Shown here: positions 1 to 9,233 of the stretch, one piece after another | Layout of the letters: the number at the start of each line of letters is the position of its first letter | Numbering within the stretch: the stretch's first letter is position 1 | Assembly: GCF_900187065.1 (NCBI RefSeq) | Contig: NZ_LT906483.1 | Span: 1,302,001-1,366,000 of the forward strand | DNA length: 64,000 nt | Source: Mycolicibacterium thermoresistibile | GTDB lineage: Bacteria > Actinomycetota > Actinomycetes > Mycobacteriales > Mycobacteriaceae | Reading direction: 5' to 3' | Position numbers and translations under genes: made by a program | The notes under the pieces: generated by a model | Databases searched by the model: none | What the model was told of the DNA's origin: nothing | Seen by the model: the letters and a program-made list of their open reading frames with translations, nothing else

Positions 1-596
1 TGGTGGTGCCCAGTGTGGTGTCGCTGGTGTGGTTCTGCGTCCTCGGGGGCTCGGCGATCCGGGTCGAACAGGAGAGCGGCGGGCTCACCGGACCGGGAAC
101 GACCATCGAAGGTCAGCTGTTCGGTCTGCTCGAGAACCTGCCGTTGACGGCGATCGCCAGCGTGCTGGTGATGGGCCTGGTTGCGATCTTCTTCGTCACC
201 GGGGCGGACTCCGCCTCGATCGTGATGGGTTCGCTGTCCGAGCGCGGCACCATCGAACCGACCAAACGCACCGTCATCTTCTGGGGCGTTGCCACCGGCG
301 CGGTCGCCGCGGTGATGCTGCTGCTCGGTGGCGAGGACGCGCTGACCGGTCTGCAGACTATCGTCATCCTGGCGTCGGTGCCGTTCGTGCTGGTGATGCT
401 CGGCTTGGCGGTCGCGTTGATGCGGGATCTGCGGCGGGACCCGATGATGGTGCGCCGCCGGTATGCCCGCGAGGCCGTCGACGACGCGGTGATCGCCGGT
501 GTCACCCAGCACGGTGACGACTTCGTGATCGCGGTCAAACGGGACCCCGCCGCCACGGGAGCGGGCGTGACGGGCACCGACGGCGATTCCGGATAA
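1..596 (+). CDS. BCCT-family betaine/choline transporter, C-terminal part (5' truncated by window)
   Basis: The reading frame is open from the window edge, so the true start lies upstream. The visible 197 residues hold the last transmembrane segments of a sodium-coupled BCCT carrier (betaine, choline or carnitine uptake for osmoprotection). A stretch near residues 55-75 reads FFVTGADSASIVMG, which fits the BCCT motif around the late helices. Two more hydrophobic helices follow, around residues 90-110 and 118-140. A charged cytoplasmic tail rich in Arg, Asp and Thr ends at TAA. The next gene starts 9 bp downstream on the same strand and may be cotranscribed. The family call rests on the C-terminal third only; the substrate cannot be decided. 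Confidence 0.8.
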   Translation, partial: VVPSVVSLVWFCVLGGSAIRVEQESGGLTGPGTTIEGQLFGLLENLPLTAIASVLVMGLVAIFFVTGADSASIVMGSLSERGTIEPTKRTVIFWGVATGAVAAVMLLLGGEDALTGLQTIVILASVPFVLVMLGLAVALMRDLRRDPMMVRRRYAREAVDDAVIAGVTQHGDDFVIAVKRDPAATGAGVTGTDGDSG

Positions 597-605
597 CCTT
601 CCACC

Positions 606-1103
606 GTGCGCATATTCGTTCCGGCCACGGTGGCCATGCTGCAGCAGCTCGTTGCCGATGGGTCGTTGTCGGCGGTCAACGGCACCGCATTCGCGGTGAC
701 CCCGGCGCTGCGGGAGGCCTACGCCGAGGGCGACGACGAGGAACTCGCCCACGTGGCGTTGCGTGAGGCCGCGCTGGCGTCGTTGCGGCTGTTGTCCGCA
801 GAGGAGGGTTCCGGCGCACCGATGCGCCGCGCCGTGGTGGAGGCCGAAATCGACGGCGCCACACCGAGACCGGACCTCGACGATGCCGTGGTCCGGCTGT
901 CCGGGCCGATCCGACTCGACGACGTGATCGCCGCCTATGTGGACAACTCCGACGCCGAAACGGCGGTGCGGGAGGCGGTGGAGGTCATCGACGCCGCCGA
1001 TCTCGGGGATGAGGACGCCGAGCTGCTGGTCGGCGACGCCCAGGACCACGATCTCGCCTGGTACGCCACTCAAGAGCTGCCGTTCCTGCTCGATCTGCTC
1101 TGA
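606..1103 (+). CDS. Conserved actinobacterial protein of unknown function (Rv3231c-like)
   Basis: A GTG start gives 165 residues beginning [19 protein letters not shown]. The protein is acidic and Ala/Asp/Glu rich, with no signal peptide, membrane helix or recognisable catalytic motif. Its position next to a ferredoxin reductase and DesA3 matches the place of Rv3231c in M. tuberculosis (order recalled from memory), so it is a conserved member of this neighbourhood. The repeated N-terminal pattern of short beta strands and acidic helices suggests a small cytosolic alpha/beta protein. I do not recognise a function. Confidence 0.7.
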   Translation: MRIFVPATVAMLQQLVADGSLSAVNGTAFAVTPALREAYAEGDDEELAHVALREAALASLRLLSAEEGSGAPMRRAVVEAEIDGATPRPDLDDAVVRLSGPIRLDDVIAAYVDNSDAETAVREAVEVIDAADLGDEDAELLVGDAQDHDLAWYATQELPFLLDLL

Positions 1104-1112
1104 GCCCCGTTG

Positions 1113-1142
1113 TTACGGTTCCGTAGGTTACGGTACCGTAGG
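1113..1142. promoter_or_regulatory. Tandem 15-bp operator-like repeats upstream of the ferredoxin reductase
   Basis: Two head-to-tail 15-bp units occur: TTACGGTTCCGTAGG followed directly by TTACGGTACCGTAGG. Each contains a TACGnnnnCGTA inverted repeat, and the second (TACGGTACCGTA) is a perfect 12-bp palindrome. They lie about 50 bp before the reductase start. The same two-unit arrangement recurs before desA3 at 2359-2388, so both genes probably answer to one dimeric regulator of TetR type. The regulator is inferred and not identified. Confidence 0.6.
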
Positions 1143-1194
1143 TTTAACCTTGCTGCGGCGGGGCAGTCAACACCATGTGAGCTGGGGTTCCTTC

Positions 1195-2340
1195 ATGGCA
1201 AAGAGCGAGATCAAGTACTCGGCGAGGGTGGTCGACACCGTCCGGCCGCAGGTCGCGGGGGTTGAGAACCGCCCGGTGCTGCATCGTCTGCGTAGGTTCG
1301 CCGAGCGCATCACCACGCCGCTGCTGCCCGACGACTATCTGCACCTGATCAATCCGTTGTGGTCGGCGCGCGAGTTGCGCGGCCGCGTGGAGGACGTCCG
1401 GCGCGAGACCGAGGATTCGGCCACGCTGGTCATCAAACCCGGTTGGGGCTTCAGCTTCGACTATCAGCCCGGGCAGTACATCGGCATCGGCCTGCCGGTC
1501 GACGGCCGCTGGCGGTGGCGGTCGTATTCGCTGACCTCGCCGGCGGTGACGTCCGGGCGTGGCGGCCGCACGATCACGATCACCGTCAAGGCGATGCCCG
1601 AGGGTTTCCTGTCCACCCACCTGGTGGAGGGGGTGAAACCCGGCACGATCGTCCGATTGGCCGCTCCTCAGGGCAATTTCGTGATGCCGAACCCCGCGCC
1701 GCCGCAGGTGCTGTTCCTCACCGCCGGGTCCGGTATCACCCCGATCATGTCGATGCTGCGCACCCTGGAGCGCCGCGATCAGATCACCGACATCGTCCAC
1801 ATCCATTCGGTTCCGACGCCATCCGACGCCATGTTCAGTGGCGAGTTGGCAGACCTGCAGCGCCGCCACCCCAGCTACCGGTTCCGGTTGCGCACCACCC
1901 GCACCGAGGGGCGGCTGGATCTGTCCCGACTCGACGACGAGGTCGGCGACTGGCGGTCCCGTCAGACCTGGGCCTGCGGGCCGGAAGGTCTGCTCACCGC
2001 GGCCGAACGGGTCTGGCTGGGTGCCGGCATCGGTGACCGATTGCATCTGGAGCGGTTCGCGGTGGCCCGGGTGGCCAATCCGGGCGGCGGCGGGACGATT
2101 GAATTCGCCCGGAGCGGTAAATCAACAGTCGTGGATGCGGCGACCTCCCTGATGGACGCCGGGGAGCAGGCCGGAGTTCAGATGCCGTTCGGGTGCCGAA
2201 TGGGTATCTGCCAGTCCTGTGTCATCGGTCTGGTCGACGGACACGTCCGTGACCTGCGGACCGGCGAGGTCCACGATCCGGGAACCCGCGTGCAGACGTG
2301 CGTGTCCGCGGCCGCGGGCGATTGTGTATTGGACATCTGA
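1195..2340 (+). CDS. Ferredoxin reductase (FAD/NAD plus 2Fe-2S), DesA3 electron-transfer partner (Rv3230c-like)
   Basis: 381 residues from ATG at 1195; the frame is open further upstream, but homology begins at [13 protein letters not shown]. Domain order is an N-terminal extension (1-55), an FAD-binding barrel with [12 protein letters not shown] (about 105-118), an NAD-binding half with [15 protein letters not shown] (about 178-192), and a C-terminal plant-type 2Fe-2S ferredoxin domain with the cluster cysteines in [10 protein letters not shown] and a final QTC. This is the architecture of Rv3230c, the oxidoreductase that passes NADPH electrons to the stearoyl-CoA desaturase DesA3 at the membrane. 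desA3 follows after 68 bp. There is no clear Shine-Dalgarno before the ATG, and the preceding operator repeats suggest transcriptional control. Confidence 0.9.
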   Translation: MAKSEIKYSARVVDTVRPQVAGVENRPVLHRLRRFAERITTPLLPDDYLHLINPLWSARELRGRVEDVRRETEDSATLVIKPGWGFSFDYQPGQYIGIGLPVDGRWRWRSYSLTSPAVTSGRGGRTITITVKAMPEGFLSTHLVEGVKPGTIVRLAAPQGNFVMPNPAPPQVLFLTAGSGITPIMSMLRTLERRDQITDIVHIHSVPTPSDAMFSGELADLQRRHPSYRFRLRTTRTEGRLDLSRLDDEVGDWRSRQTWACGPEGLLTAAERVWLGAGIGDRLHLERFAVARVANPGGGGTIEFARSGKSTVVDAATSLMDAGEQAGVQMPFGCRMGICQSCVIGLVDGHVRDLRTGEVHDPGTRVQTCVSAAAGDCVLDI

Positions 2341-2358
2341 GGATTACCCGCTGGTAAC

Positions 2359-2388
2359 CTACGCCCTCGTAGGTTACGGTAGCGTAGG
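2359..2388. promoter_or_regulatory. Second pair of 15-bp operator-like repeats, upstream of desA3
   Basis: CTACGCCCTCGTAGG is followed immediately by TTACGGTAGCGTAGG. The layout and spacing equal those of the pair at 1113-1142. An additional 8-bp inverted repeat, AACCTACG-ccct-CGTAGGTT, is centred on the first unit. The sites end 20 bp before the desA3 start codon and sit just before its strong AAAGGAGG ribosome site, so a bound protein would block an internal promoter. Sequence-based inference. Confidence 0.6.
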
Positions 2389-2408
2389 CGGAAGAAAGGA
2401 GGCCGACC

Positions 2409-3683
2409 ATGGCGATCACCGACGTGCCGGCATACGCCCATCTCACGGAGGTCGACATTGATGCTCTCGCGGTCGAACTCGACGCGATCCGCCGTGACAT
2501 CGAGGACTCGCTCGGGGAACGCGACGCCCGCTACATCCGGCGCACCATCGCCACCCAGCGCGGCCTCGAGGTCGCCGGGCGACTGCTGCTGGCCGCCAGT
2601 TCCCGCCGTTCGGCCTGGTGGGCCGGTGCCGTGACGTTGGCCGCGGCCAAGATCATCGAGAACATGGAGATCGGCCACAACGTCATGCACGGCCAATGGG
2701 ATTGGATGAACGATCCCGAGATCCACTCGTCGACCTGGGAGTGGGACATGACGGGCGCCTCCAAGCACTGGCGGTTCACCCACAACTTCATGCACCACAA
2801 GTACACCAACATCCTGGGCATGGACGACGATGTCGGCTACGGGCTGCTGCGGGTCACCCGGGATCAGAAGTGGAAGCCGTTCAATCTCGGAAACCTGCTC
2901 TACAACACGCTTCTCGCGCTCGCCTTCGAGTGGGGCGTCGGGCTGCAGCATGTGGAGCTGGGCAAGATCTTCAAGCGCCGTCACGACCCGGACGAGAGCC
3001 GGGTGCGGGTGCGGGAGTTCCTCCGCAAGGCCGGCCGTCAGGTGTTCAAGGACTACGTCGCCTATCCGGCGCTCAGTTCGCTCTCACCGGCAGCCAGCTA
3101 CCGTTCCACGCTGACCGCCAACGCGATGGCGAACGTGATCCGCAACGTCTGGTCCAACGCCGTCATCTTCTGCGGCCATTTCCCCGACGGCGCAGAGAAA
3201 TTCACCAAGACCGACATGGTCGGCGAGAGCAAGGGGCAGTGGTATCTGCGCCAGATGCTGGGCAGCGCCAACTTCGAGGGCGGCTGGTTGTTGCGGTTCA
3301 TGAGCGGCAACCTGTGCCACCAGATCGAACACCACCTCTACCCGGATCTGCCGAGCAACCGGTTGCACGAGGCCTCCATCCGGGTGCGCGAGGTGTGCGA
3401 CAAGTACGACCTGCCCTACACCACCGGGCCGTTCCTGGTGCAGTACGCCAAGACGTGGCGCACCCTGGCCAAGTTGTCGCTGCCGGACAGGTTCTTGAAG
3501 GCCACCGCGGACAACGCACCCGAGACGCGCAGTGAGCGGATGTTCGCCGAACTCGGTCCCGGGTTCGCCGGCGTGGATCCCGCCACCGGGCGGCGCCGCG
3601 GCCTGAAGTCGGCGTTCGCCGCGGTGCGGAACTGGCGCCGGGACAAGCAGGCGGCCAAGGCGCTGCGCGCCGCGGCGGCCTGA
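2409..3683 (+). CDS. desA3: Membrane stearoyl-CoA delta-9 desaturase, DesA3 type
   Basis: 424 residues with ATG preceded by AAAGGAGG. It is an integral-membrane di-iron fatty acyl desaturase, converting stearoyl-CoA to oleoyl-CoA for membrane and storage lipids. The three histidine boxes are visible: H90NVMH94, H125NFMHH130 and HQIEHH starting at His304, the last followed by LYPDLPSN. Hydrophobic stretches occur around 65-85 and 160-185. The upstream ferredoxin reductase is its electron donor. The C terminus ends LRAAAA, a small-residue tail that could act as a degradation tag. Tail-dependent turnover is reported for the M. tuberculosis enzyme, but here it is inference. The gene ends convergently, 8 bp from rsgA. 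Confidence 0.93.
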   Translation: MAITDVPAYAHLTEVDIDALAVELDAIRRDIEDSLGERDARYIRRTIATQRGLEVAGRLLLAASSRRSAWWAGAVTLAAAKIIENMEIGHNVMHGQWDWMNDPEIHSSTWEWDMTGASKHWRFTHNFMHHKYTNILGMDDDVGYGLLRVTRDQKWKPFNLGNLLYNTLLALAFEWGVGLQHVELGKIFKRRHDPDESRVRVREFLRKAGRQVFKDYVAYPALSSLSPAASYRSTLTANAMANVIRNVWSNAVIFCGHFPDGAEKFTKTDMVGESKGQWYLRQMLGSANFEGGWLLRFMSGNLCHQIEHHLYPDLPSNRLHEASIRVREVCDKYDLPYTTGPFLVQYAKTWRTLAKLSLPDRFLKATADNAPETRSERMFAELGPGFAGVDPATGRRRGLKSAFAAVRNWRRDKQAAKALRAAAA

Positions 3684-3691
3684 CCGGCGGC

Positions 3692-4684
3692 TCAGTAGGC
3701 GCGCGATTCCGCCAGCGCCGCAAGGAGTTTCCGGGCGCCGGCGGCGTGCAGCGTGGCGGTGCCCGACAGCGAGTCCAGTGCGCACTCCGGATCGGCGGGC
3801 GGCCCCAGGTGGCCGCAGCCCCGTGGGCAGTTCGTGATCGCCTCGGCGAGGTCGGAGAACGCCAACAACACGTCGTCGGGCCGGACATGGGCCAGCCCGA
3901 ACGAGCGGATGCCCGGGGTGTCGATCACCCAGCCCGACCCGGACAGCGGCAGCGCCACCGACTGCGTGGAGGTGTGCCGGCCCCTGCCGATGTCCGATAC
4001 CTCTCCGATCGCCCGCTCGGCTTCGGGCACGAGCCTGTTCACCAATGTCGACTTGCCCACCCCGGAGTGCCCGAGCAGCACGGTGACTCTGCCGGTGAGC
4101 AACTCGACGACAGTGTCGAGTGGGTCGTCCCGGCCGGCGGTGACGATGGTGAGATCCAGATCGGCGAACTGGTCGGCGAACGGTTTCGCCGGAGCGAGGT
4201 CGGTCTTGGTCAGGCACAACAGCGGGGTGAGGCCCCCGGCGTACGCGGCGATCAGCGCCCGCTGCACCAGACCGGTGCGCGGCGGCGGATCGGCGAGGGC
4301 GACCACGATCATCAGCTGATCGGCGTTGGCGACCACCACGCGTTCGGTGGGATCGGTGTCGTCGGCGGTGCGGCGCAACACCGTTCGGCGCTTGGCGCGA
4401 CGCACGATGCGGGCCAACGTATTCGGCCGTCCGGACAGATCGCCGACCAGGCTGACCTCATCGCCGACGACGATGGGGGTGCGGCGCAGCTCCTTGGCCC
4501 GCATGGCCACGACCCGTCGGTTCGGATCGCCGCCGAGCGCGCAACCCCACCGCCCCCGGTCGACGCTGATCACCATGGCCTGTTCGGCGTCCTCGTGTTT
4601 GGGGCGCAGCTTGCTCCGCGGGCGTGACCTTCTGCGGGCCGGCCGCACCCGGACGTCGGACTCGTCGTAATCCCAGGAGCTCAA
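3692..4684 (-). CDS. rsgA: Ribosome small-subunit biogenesis GTPase RsgA
   Basis: 330 residues; a circularly permuted GTPase that checks late 30S maturation. An N-terminal basic tail (about 1-35, Arg/Lys rich) precedes an OB fold. The G motifs then appear in permuted order: TKTD (G4), [12 protein letters not shown] (G1 P-loop), a Thr-containing G2 region RGRHTST and DTPG (G3). A C-terminal zinc knuckle contains [10 protein letters not shown] followed by a further Cys. The start is TTG, with GGGAGG upstream, and it overlaps the aroA stop in a TTGA junction, so the pair is translationally coupled. Linkage to aroA is the normal mycobacterial order. Confidence 0.93.
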   Translation of the reverse strand: MSSWDYDESDVRVRPARRRSRPRSKLRPKHEDAEQAMVISVDRGRWGCALGGDPNRRVVAMRAKELRRTPIVVGDEVSLVGDLSGRPNTLARIVRRAKRRTVLRRTADDTDPTERVVVANADQLMIVVALADPPPRTGLVQRALIAAYAGGLTPLLCLTKTDLAPAKPFADQFADLDLTIVTAGRDDPLDTVVELLTGRVTVLLGHSGVGKSTLVNRLVPEAERAIGEVSDIGRGRHTSTQSVALPLSGSGWVIDTPGIRSFGLAHVRPDDVLLAFSDLAEAITNCPRGCGHLGPPADPECALDSLSGTATLHAAGARKLLAALAESRAY

Positions 4685-6066
4685 GCGCCTCCCCCGGGCA
4701 TGTCGACGTCACGAGTGTCCTGGCCGGCCAGCATGGCGGCCCACAACTGGGGAAACTCCGGCAATGTCTTCGCGGTGGTGCCGATGTCCTCGATCTCGAC
4801 GCCGGGTACCCGCAACCCGATGATCGCCCCTGCCATCGCCATCCGGTGGTCGGCGTAGGACTGCCACCGGCCCCCGTGCATCGGGCGCGCGGTGATCACC
4901 AGGCCGTCGTCGGTCTCCTCACACTGGCCGCCGAGCCGGTTGATCTCGGTGCTCAGCGCGGCGAGGCGGTCGGTCTCATGTCCGCGCAGATGCGCCACCC
5001 CGCTGATCCGCGACACCGAGCCCGGCACGGCCAACGCGGCCAGCGCGGCGATCGCGGGGGTCAGTTCACCGACATCGTGCAGATCGGCGTCGATGCCGCC
5101 GTACTGTGCGGCGCCACGTACCTCGATGTACGAATCACCACGCAGCACAACCGAATCCAGCTTTTTCAACAGGTTCACGACGATGTCGGCGGGCTGGATG
5201 CTCGATGCCGGCCAGCCCATCACCCGCACCGATCCGCCGCTGACCACCGCCGCCGACAGGAACGGCACCGCATTGGACAGATCCGGTTCGATCACCCAGT
5301 GCCGGGCGGCGACCGGTCCCGGCGCGACCCGCCACCGGCTGGGCCGGCTGTCGTCGACGTCGACTCCGGCCTGACGCAACATCGCCACCGTCATCGCCAC
5401 ATGCGGTGCGGAGGGAACCGAGTCGCCGGTGTGCACCACCGTCAGCCCGTCCCGGAACGCGGCGCCGCTCAGCAACAGCCCGGAGACGAACTGGGAGGAC
5501 GCCGATGCGTCGATCTCCACCGTGCCGCCGATGACCTCGCCCCGTCCGTGCACCCGGAACGGCAGACCGTCCCCCTCGATCTGCACGCCCAGCCCGCGAA
5601 GCGCCTGCAACAGCGGTGCGATCGGGCGCACCCGGGCCTGTTCGTCACCGTCGAAGGTGACCGTCCCGGTGCCCAGCGCCGCGACCGGCGGAACGAATCG
5701 CAGCACGGTGCCGGCCAGCCCGCAGTCCACCCGGGCTCCGGGCGCGGGGGCGATACCGCCGCCGACGGTCAGTTCGCTGTCGGGATCCCCGTAATCCACT
5801 GTGACGCCGAGGGCGCGCAGCGCACCGACCATCAGATCGGTGTCGCGGCTCCGCAGGGCTCCGCTGATGGTGGAGGTGCCGTCGGCGGTGGCCAGCGCGG
5901 CCAGGATCAGCGCGCGGTTGGTCAGCGACTTCGAACCGGGCACGGTCACCGTCGCGTGTACCGGTGTCGTCGCCACAGGCGCCGGCCAGGCCTCATGGTT
6001 CTGGGCGGCGTCCTGGGCCGTGCCGCTCCCGGCTGGGCCGTGCTGGTCAGCTCCCACGTTCTTCAC
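4681..6066 (-). CDS. aroA: 3-phosphoshikimate 1-carboxyvinyltransferase (EPSP synthase)
   Basis: 461 residues from GTG at 6066. AroA joins shikimate-3-phosphate and phosphoenolpyruvate in the sixth step of chorismate synthesis, supplying the chorismate used by entC further along. Visible signatures are [17 protein letters not shown] near residue 40, the [12 protein letters not shown] active-site segment, [15 protein letters not shown] and the late [15 protein letters not shown] motif. The frame is open far upstream over the SRAP gene on the other strand, but that part is not AroA-like. The GTG chosen gives a 25-residue lead before the conserved WPAP start seen in the M. tuberculosis protein, so a slightly shorter start is possible. 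It is the first gene of an aroA-rsgA operon. Confidence 0.92.
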   Translation of the reverse strand: MKNVGADQHGPAGSGTAQDAAQNHEAWPAPVATTPVHATVTVPGSKSLTNRALILAALATADGTSTISGALRSRDTDLMVGALRALGVTVDYGDPDSELTVGGGIAPAPGARVDCGLAGTVLRFVPPVAALGTGTVTFDGDEQARVRPIAPLLQALRGLGVQIEGDGLPFRVHGRGEVIGGTVEIDASASSQFVSGLLLSGAAFRDGLTVVHTGDSVPSAPHVAMTVAMLRQAGVDVDDSRPSRWRVAPGPVAARHWVIEPDLSNAVPFLSAAVVSGGSVRVMGWPASSIQPADIVVNLLKKLDSVVLRGDSYIEVRGAAQYGGIDADLHDVGELTPAIAALAALAVPGSVSRISGVAHLRGHETDRLAALSTEINRLGGQCEETDDGLVITARPMHGGRWQSYADHRMAMAGAIIGLRVPGVEIEDIGTTAKTLPEFPQLWAAMLAGQDTRDVDMPGGGA

Positions 6067-6111
6067 CTGCTCTATCCTGCCTTGTCCGTTCACTCTGCCA
6101 CCATGGGATAC

Positions 6112-6912
6112 ATGTGCGGACGATTCGCGGTCACCACCGACCCGGCGCTGCTGGCCCAGAAGATCCAGGCCATCGACGAGAGCAGGGCCGCCGCCGACGC
6201 GCAGGGCGGGAACCCGCAAAGCCCGGGCCGGGGTTCCGCGGCCCCGAACTACGCGGCCCCGAACTACAACGTCGCGCCGACGACCGATGTGGCAACGGTG
6301 GTGCGCCGCCATCACGAGCCCGATGACCAACCCACCCGGCGCGTGCGGCTGATGCGCTGGGGTCTGATCCCGCCGTGGGCCAAGACCGCCGAGGACGGCC
6401 GTCCCGACACCAAGGGACCGTTGTTGATCAACGCCAGGGCGGACAGGGTGACCACCTCCCCGGCGTTCCGTAACTCGGCCAAGAGCAGGCGGTGCCTGGT
6501 GCCGATGGACGGCTGGTACGAGTGGCGCGGGGAGAAGGGGGCGAAAACCCCGTTCTACCTGCACAGCATCGACGGTGAGCCGCTGTTCATGGCCGGGTTG
6601 TGGAGCACCTGGCGGCCCAACGGCGCGGCCGGCTCCACCACACCGCTGCTGAGCTGCGCCATCATCACCACCGACGCGGTCGGTCCGCTGGCCGAGATCC
6701 ACGACCGGATGCCGCTGTCGATCAGTCAGGACGACTGGGACCGATGGCTCGATCCCGACGCGCCGATCGACGAGGGGCTGCTGCGGGGGCACGGCGATCT
6801 CGACCGCATCGCGATCCGCGAGGTGTCGAAACTGGTCAACAATGTCCGCAACAACGGGCCCGAGCTGATCGAACCGGTCGACCCCCAACCCGAGCAGGCG
6901 ACACTGCTCTGA
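6112..6912 (+). CDS. SRAP (HMCES/YedK-type) abasic-site DNA-protein crosslinker
   Basis: 266 residues, starting at the ATG that leaves Cys2 exposed after Met removal (MCGRF). An ATG 9 bp upstream would bury that cysteine. SRAP proteins form a thiazolidine link through Cys2 to abasic sites in single-stranded DNA and shield them. Other conserved elements are NYNVAPT (active-site Asn), [16 protein letters not shown] (Glu) and IHDRMPL (His), so all expected catalytic residues are present. Between the first strand and NYN there is a low-complexity insert (about residues 26-50) containing a direct 15-bp duplication. It corresponds to Rv3226c, divergent from aroA. Confidence 0.92.
   Translation: MCGRFAVTTDPALLAQKIQAIDESRAAADAQGGNPQSPGRGSAAPNYAAPNYNVAPTTDVATVVRRHHEPDDQPTRRVRLMRWGLIPPWAKTAEDGRPDTKGPLLINARADRVTTSPAFRNSAKSRRCLVPMDGWYEWRGEKGAKTPFYLHSIDGEPLFMAGLWSTWRPNGAAGSTTPLLSCAIITTDAVGPLAEIHDRMPLSISQDDWDRWLDPDAPIDEGLLRGHGDLDRIAIREVSKLVNNVRNNGPELIEPVDPQPEQATLL
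6238..6267 (+). repeat. 15-bp in-frame duplication in the SRAP active-site lead-in
   Basis: The unit GCGGCCCCGAACTAC occurs twice head to tail, encoding APNYAAPNY just before the NYNVAPT motif. It is a perfect in-frame repeat and so probably a slippage duplication. The catalytic Asn region follows the second copy. Confidence 0.85.
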
Positions 6913-6917
6913 CAGGA

Positions 6918-8462
6918 ATGGCCGTGACCGAAACCGCGTCGAACAGGGCTCCGCTGCAGTCCACCGCGGTGATCGACGCCATCGGAGCAGATCTGCGCAG
7001 CGCCGGATACACCACCGACGGTGTCACCGACTTCTTCGGCCCGGAGGTCGGCGCCGCATTCGACCGCGGACTGTGGTGGCCGGCGTTGCGGGCCACCGAC
7101 CGTGCCCTGGCGGCCGGCGCGCCGGATCAGCACCGGCTGGCGGTGCTGATCCGGCTGTTCCTGCTGGGCACCGACGAGCCGCGGGAGCGGGTCGAGTCGG
7201 CCCTGCCCGGCGTCGGTGTGGAGGATCTGGCGGACAACGGTGTCATCGAGCCGACCGGAGCGGGGGAGTGGCGCAGCCTGCTCGACATCCGCCCGCACAG
7301 TGACGGCGTCCGCGATTTCCTGGTGGTGGCCGATCAGGACGCCGCGCTGCGCGGCGGCCCGGTGGCACCCGACCACGTGCTGGGCATCGGCGGCGCGTCG
7401 GCGTCACTGGCGCGTGCGACGATCCGCACCCCGGTGGGCCGGGCACTGGATCTGGGCACGGGCTGTGGTGTCCAGGCGCTGCACCTGTCCGCCCACTGCG
7501 CCGAGGTGGTGGCCACCGATACCAACGAGCGTGCGCTGGCGTTGGCCGCGGCGACCGCACGGCTCAACGGCATGTCGTGGGATCTGCGCTGCGGCAGCCT
7601 GTTCGAGCCGGTGGCCGGTGAACGGTTCGATCTGATCGTGGCCAATCCGCCGTTCGTGGTCGGCGACGGTGTCCGCCGGTACCTCTACCGGGACTCCGGG
7701 TTCTCCGGGGACGCGCTGAGCCGGCATCTCGTCGAGCAGGTGCCCGAGTACCTCGAGCCCGGTGGCACGGCGCAGATCATGGCGAACTGGATCGTGCGCG
7801 ACGGGCAGGATTGGCGCGACCGGGTGCGGGAGTGGTTGGCCGGCACCGGGCTGCACGCCTGGGTGGTGCAACGCGAACTGGCCGATCCGGTCAGTTACAT
7901 CTCGCTGTGGACCTCGGATGCCGGAGAATCGCCCCGGCAGGCCGCCCGTCGCGGGGCGCAGTGGCTGGACTGGTTCGACGAACAGGGCATCACCGCCGTG
8001 GGGATGGGCATGATCATCCTGCGCGCCCCGCGACGCGGCGACGACCGTCCGCCGGAGTTGGTGTTCGACGAGATCACCGCCCCCGACCAGGGCCTGACCG
8101 GTCCGGAGGTGGAGGCGTTCTTCGCCCGCCGGGAGTATCTGCACCGCACCAGCGACGACGAGCTGCTGGCGGCCCGGCTCAGCACCGCGCCGGTGTTCCT
8201 CGAGGAGCAGTCGCTGCCCGGGCCCGACGGTTGGCAGGTGGTCGGTGCGGCGGTCCGTCGCCCGGGCGGGCCCGGGGCCGTCCTCGGCGTCGACGAGGTG
8301 GTGCGGGCGTTGCTCGCCGGGTGCCGGGGCGAGGTTCCGCTGGGCGTGCTGATCCACCTGCTCGCCGCCCACCACGGTGTCGACGCCGATGCGCTGGCCG
8401 GTGCCGCGCTGCCGGTGGTGCGGGAGGCCATCGGGCGCGGAATCCTCTACCAGGCGGAGTGA
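6918..8462 (+). CDS. Class I SAM-dependent methyltransferase, N5-glutamine/N6-adenine type with NPPF motif
   Basis: 514 residues from ATG at 6918, 5 bp after the SRAP stop. An N-terminal helical domain (1-150) precedes a Rossmann methyltransferase core: [14 protein letters not shown] (SAM motif I, about 177-190), an acidic residue in [11 protein letters not shown], and [12 protein letters not shown] (motif IV). The NPPF tetrapeptide marks enzymes that methylate a planar amide or amino nitrogen (PrmC, RsmC and TrmN6 relatives). A 200-residue C-terminal region looks like a winged-helix or accessory domain. The target is unknown; ribosomal RNA, protein or DNA are all possible. Following an SRAP gene in the same direction suggests cotranscription. 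Confidence 0.8.
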   Translation: MAVTETASNRAPLQSTAVIDAIGADLRSAGYTTDGVTDFFGPEVGAAFDRGLWWPALRATDRALAAGAPDQHRLAVLIRLFLLGTDEPRERVESALPGVGVEDLADNGVIEPTGAGEWRSLLDIRPHSDGVRDFLVVADQDAALRGGPVAPDHVLGIGGASASLARATIRTPVGRALDLGTGCGVQALHLSAHCAEVVATDTNERALALAAATARLNGMSWDLRCGSLFEPVAGERFDLIVANPPFVVGDGVRRYLYRDSGFSGDALSRHLVEQVPEYLEPGGTAQIMANWIVRDGQDWRDRVREWLAGTGLHAWVVQRELADPVSYISLWTSDAGESPRQAARRGAQWLDWFDEQGITAVGMGMIILRAPRRGDDRPPELVFDEITAPDQGLTGPEVEAFFARREYLHRTSDDELLAARLSTAPVFLEEQSLPGPDGWQVVGAAVRRPGGPGAVLGVDEVVRALLAGCRGEVPLGVLIHLLAAHHGVDADALAGAALPVVREAIGRGILYQAE

Positions 8463-9233
8463 TCACCCGCGCCGGCGGGCGGTGACGATGACGTAGGGGG
8501 CGGTGAAACCCACCGTCCCGGCCGGGCCGGCGTGTGGGCGCAGAGCCGATCGGAATGCCGCGGCCAGACGCTCCCGCCGGGCGGGCCCGGCCCGGCGGAA
8601 AATCTCCACGTGCACCGGTGACTCGGTGCGCAGGAAATGCAGCGCGGTGGCCGGCGAATCGAATTCCCAGGGGTGCAGTCCGCGGATGAGGTCGATGGCG
8701 TCGAAGTGCGGGGTCAGCCGTTCGGTGAGCGTCTCGGCGTCACCCCACTGGTCCGGGGAGAACCCGGCCGGTGGCGGGCCGAGCACCTCGGCCACCGGAT
8801 CGGAGAACGGGTTCTCGTCGGTACGAATCCATGCCGAAAAGCTCAGCACCCCACCGGGTTTCAGCAGCCGGGCGAGTTCGGCGACCTGACGGTCCGGCGG
8901 GACGAAGATGATGCCCATATTCGACACCGCGACGTCGAACGAGGCCGTCTTCAGGCCGGTGTCCGCCGCGTCGGCGGTCACCCAGGTCACCGTCGATCCG
9001 CCCGGTTTGCCGGCGGCCAGCGCGATCAGCTCGGAGGTGATGTCCACGCCCGTCACCGCGGCGCCCCGGGCCGTCGCCGACAACGCCGCACTGCCGGTGC
9101 CGCAGGCGAGATCCACCAGTGTGGCGCCGCGCAGCGGGGTTCGTCGCGCGGCCGCGTCGAGCACCTCGTCGGCGATGGGCGCGATGCGTTCGCCGACCGC
9201 CTCGTAGCGTCCGGCAGCCCAGTTCGTCGTCAC
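8463..9233 (-). CDS. Class I SAM-dependent methyltransferase (UbiE/Rv3342-like)
   Basis: 256 residues from GTG at 9233, which overlaps the stop of the upstream SDR as GTGA. It has a ubiquinone/menaquinone-type small-molecule methyltransferase fold: LVDLACGTGSAALSATARG (motif I, about residues 45-63), VTGVDIT (acidic ribose-binding residue), then VAVSNMGIIFVPP (motif IV). A C-terminal cap with WGDAETL follows. The N terminus NWAAGRYEAVGERI resembles that of Rv3342. The substrate cannot be read from the sequence. It is convergent with the gene ending at 8462, with no gap. Confidence 0.8.
   Translation of the reverse strand: MTTNWAAGRYEAVGERIAPIADEVLDAAARRTPLRGATLVDLACGTGSAALSATARGAAVTGVDITSELIALAAGKPGGSTVTWVTADAADTGLKTASFDVAVSNMGIIFVPPDRQVAELARLLKPGGVLSFSAWIRTDENPFSDPVAEVLGPPPAGFSPDQWGDAETLTERLTPHFDAIDLIRGLHPWEFDSPATALHFLRTESPVHVEIFRRAGPARRERLAAAFRSALRPHAGPAGTVGFTAPYVIVTARRRG

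Noticed and set aside
937-1194. N-terminal extension of the ferredoxin reductase into the preceding gene
   Set aside because: It overlaps Rv3231c-like coding sequence and the operator repeats; homology begins at the ATG at 1195.
4624-6111. A 496-codon upstream extension of the SRAP gene
   Set aside because: It is antisense to aroA and would mask the catalytic Cys2, which must follow the initiator Met.
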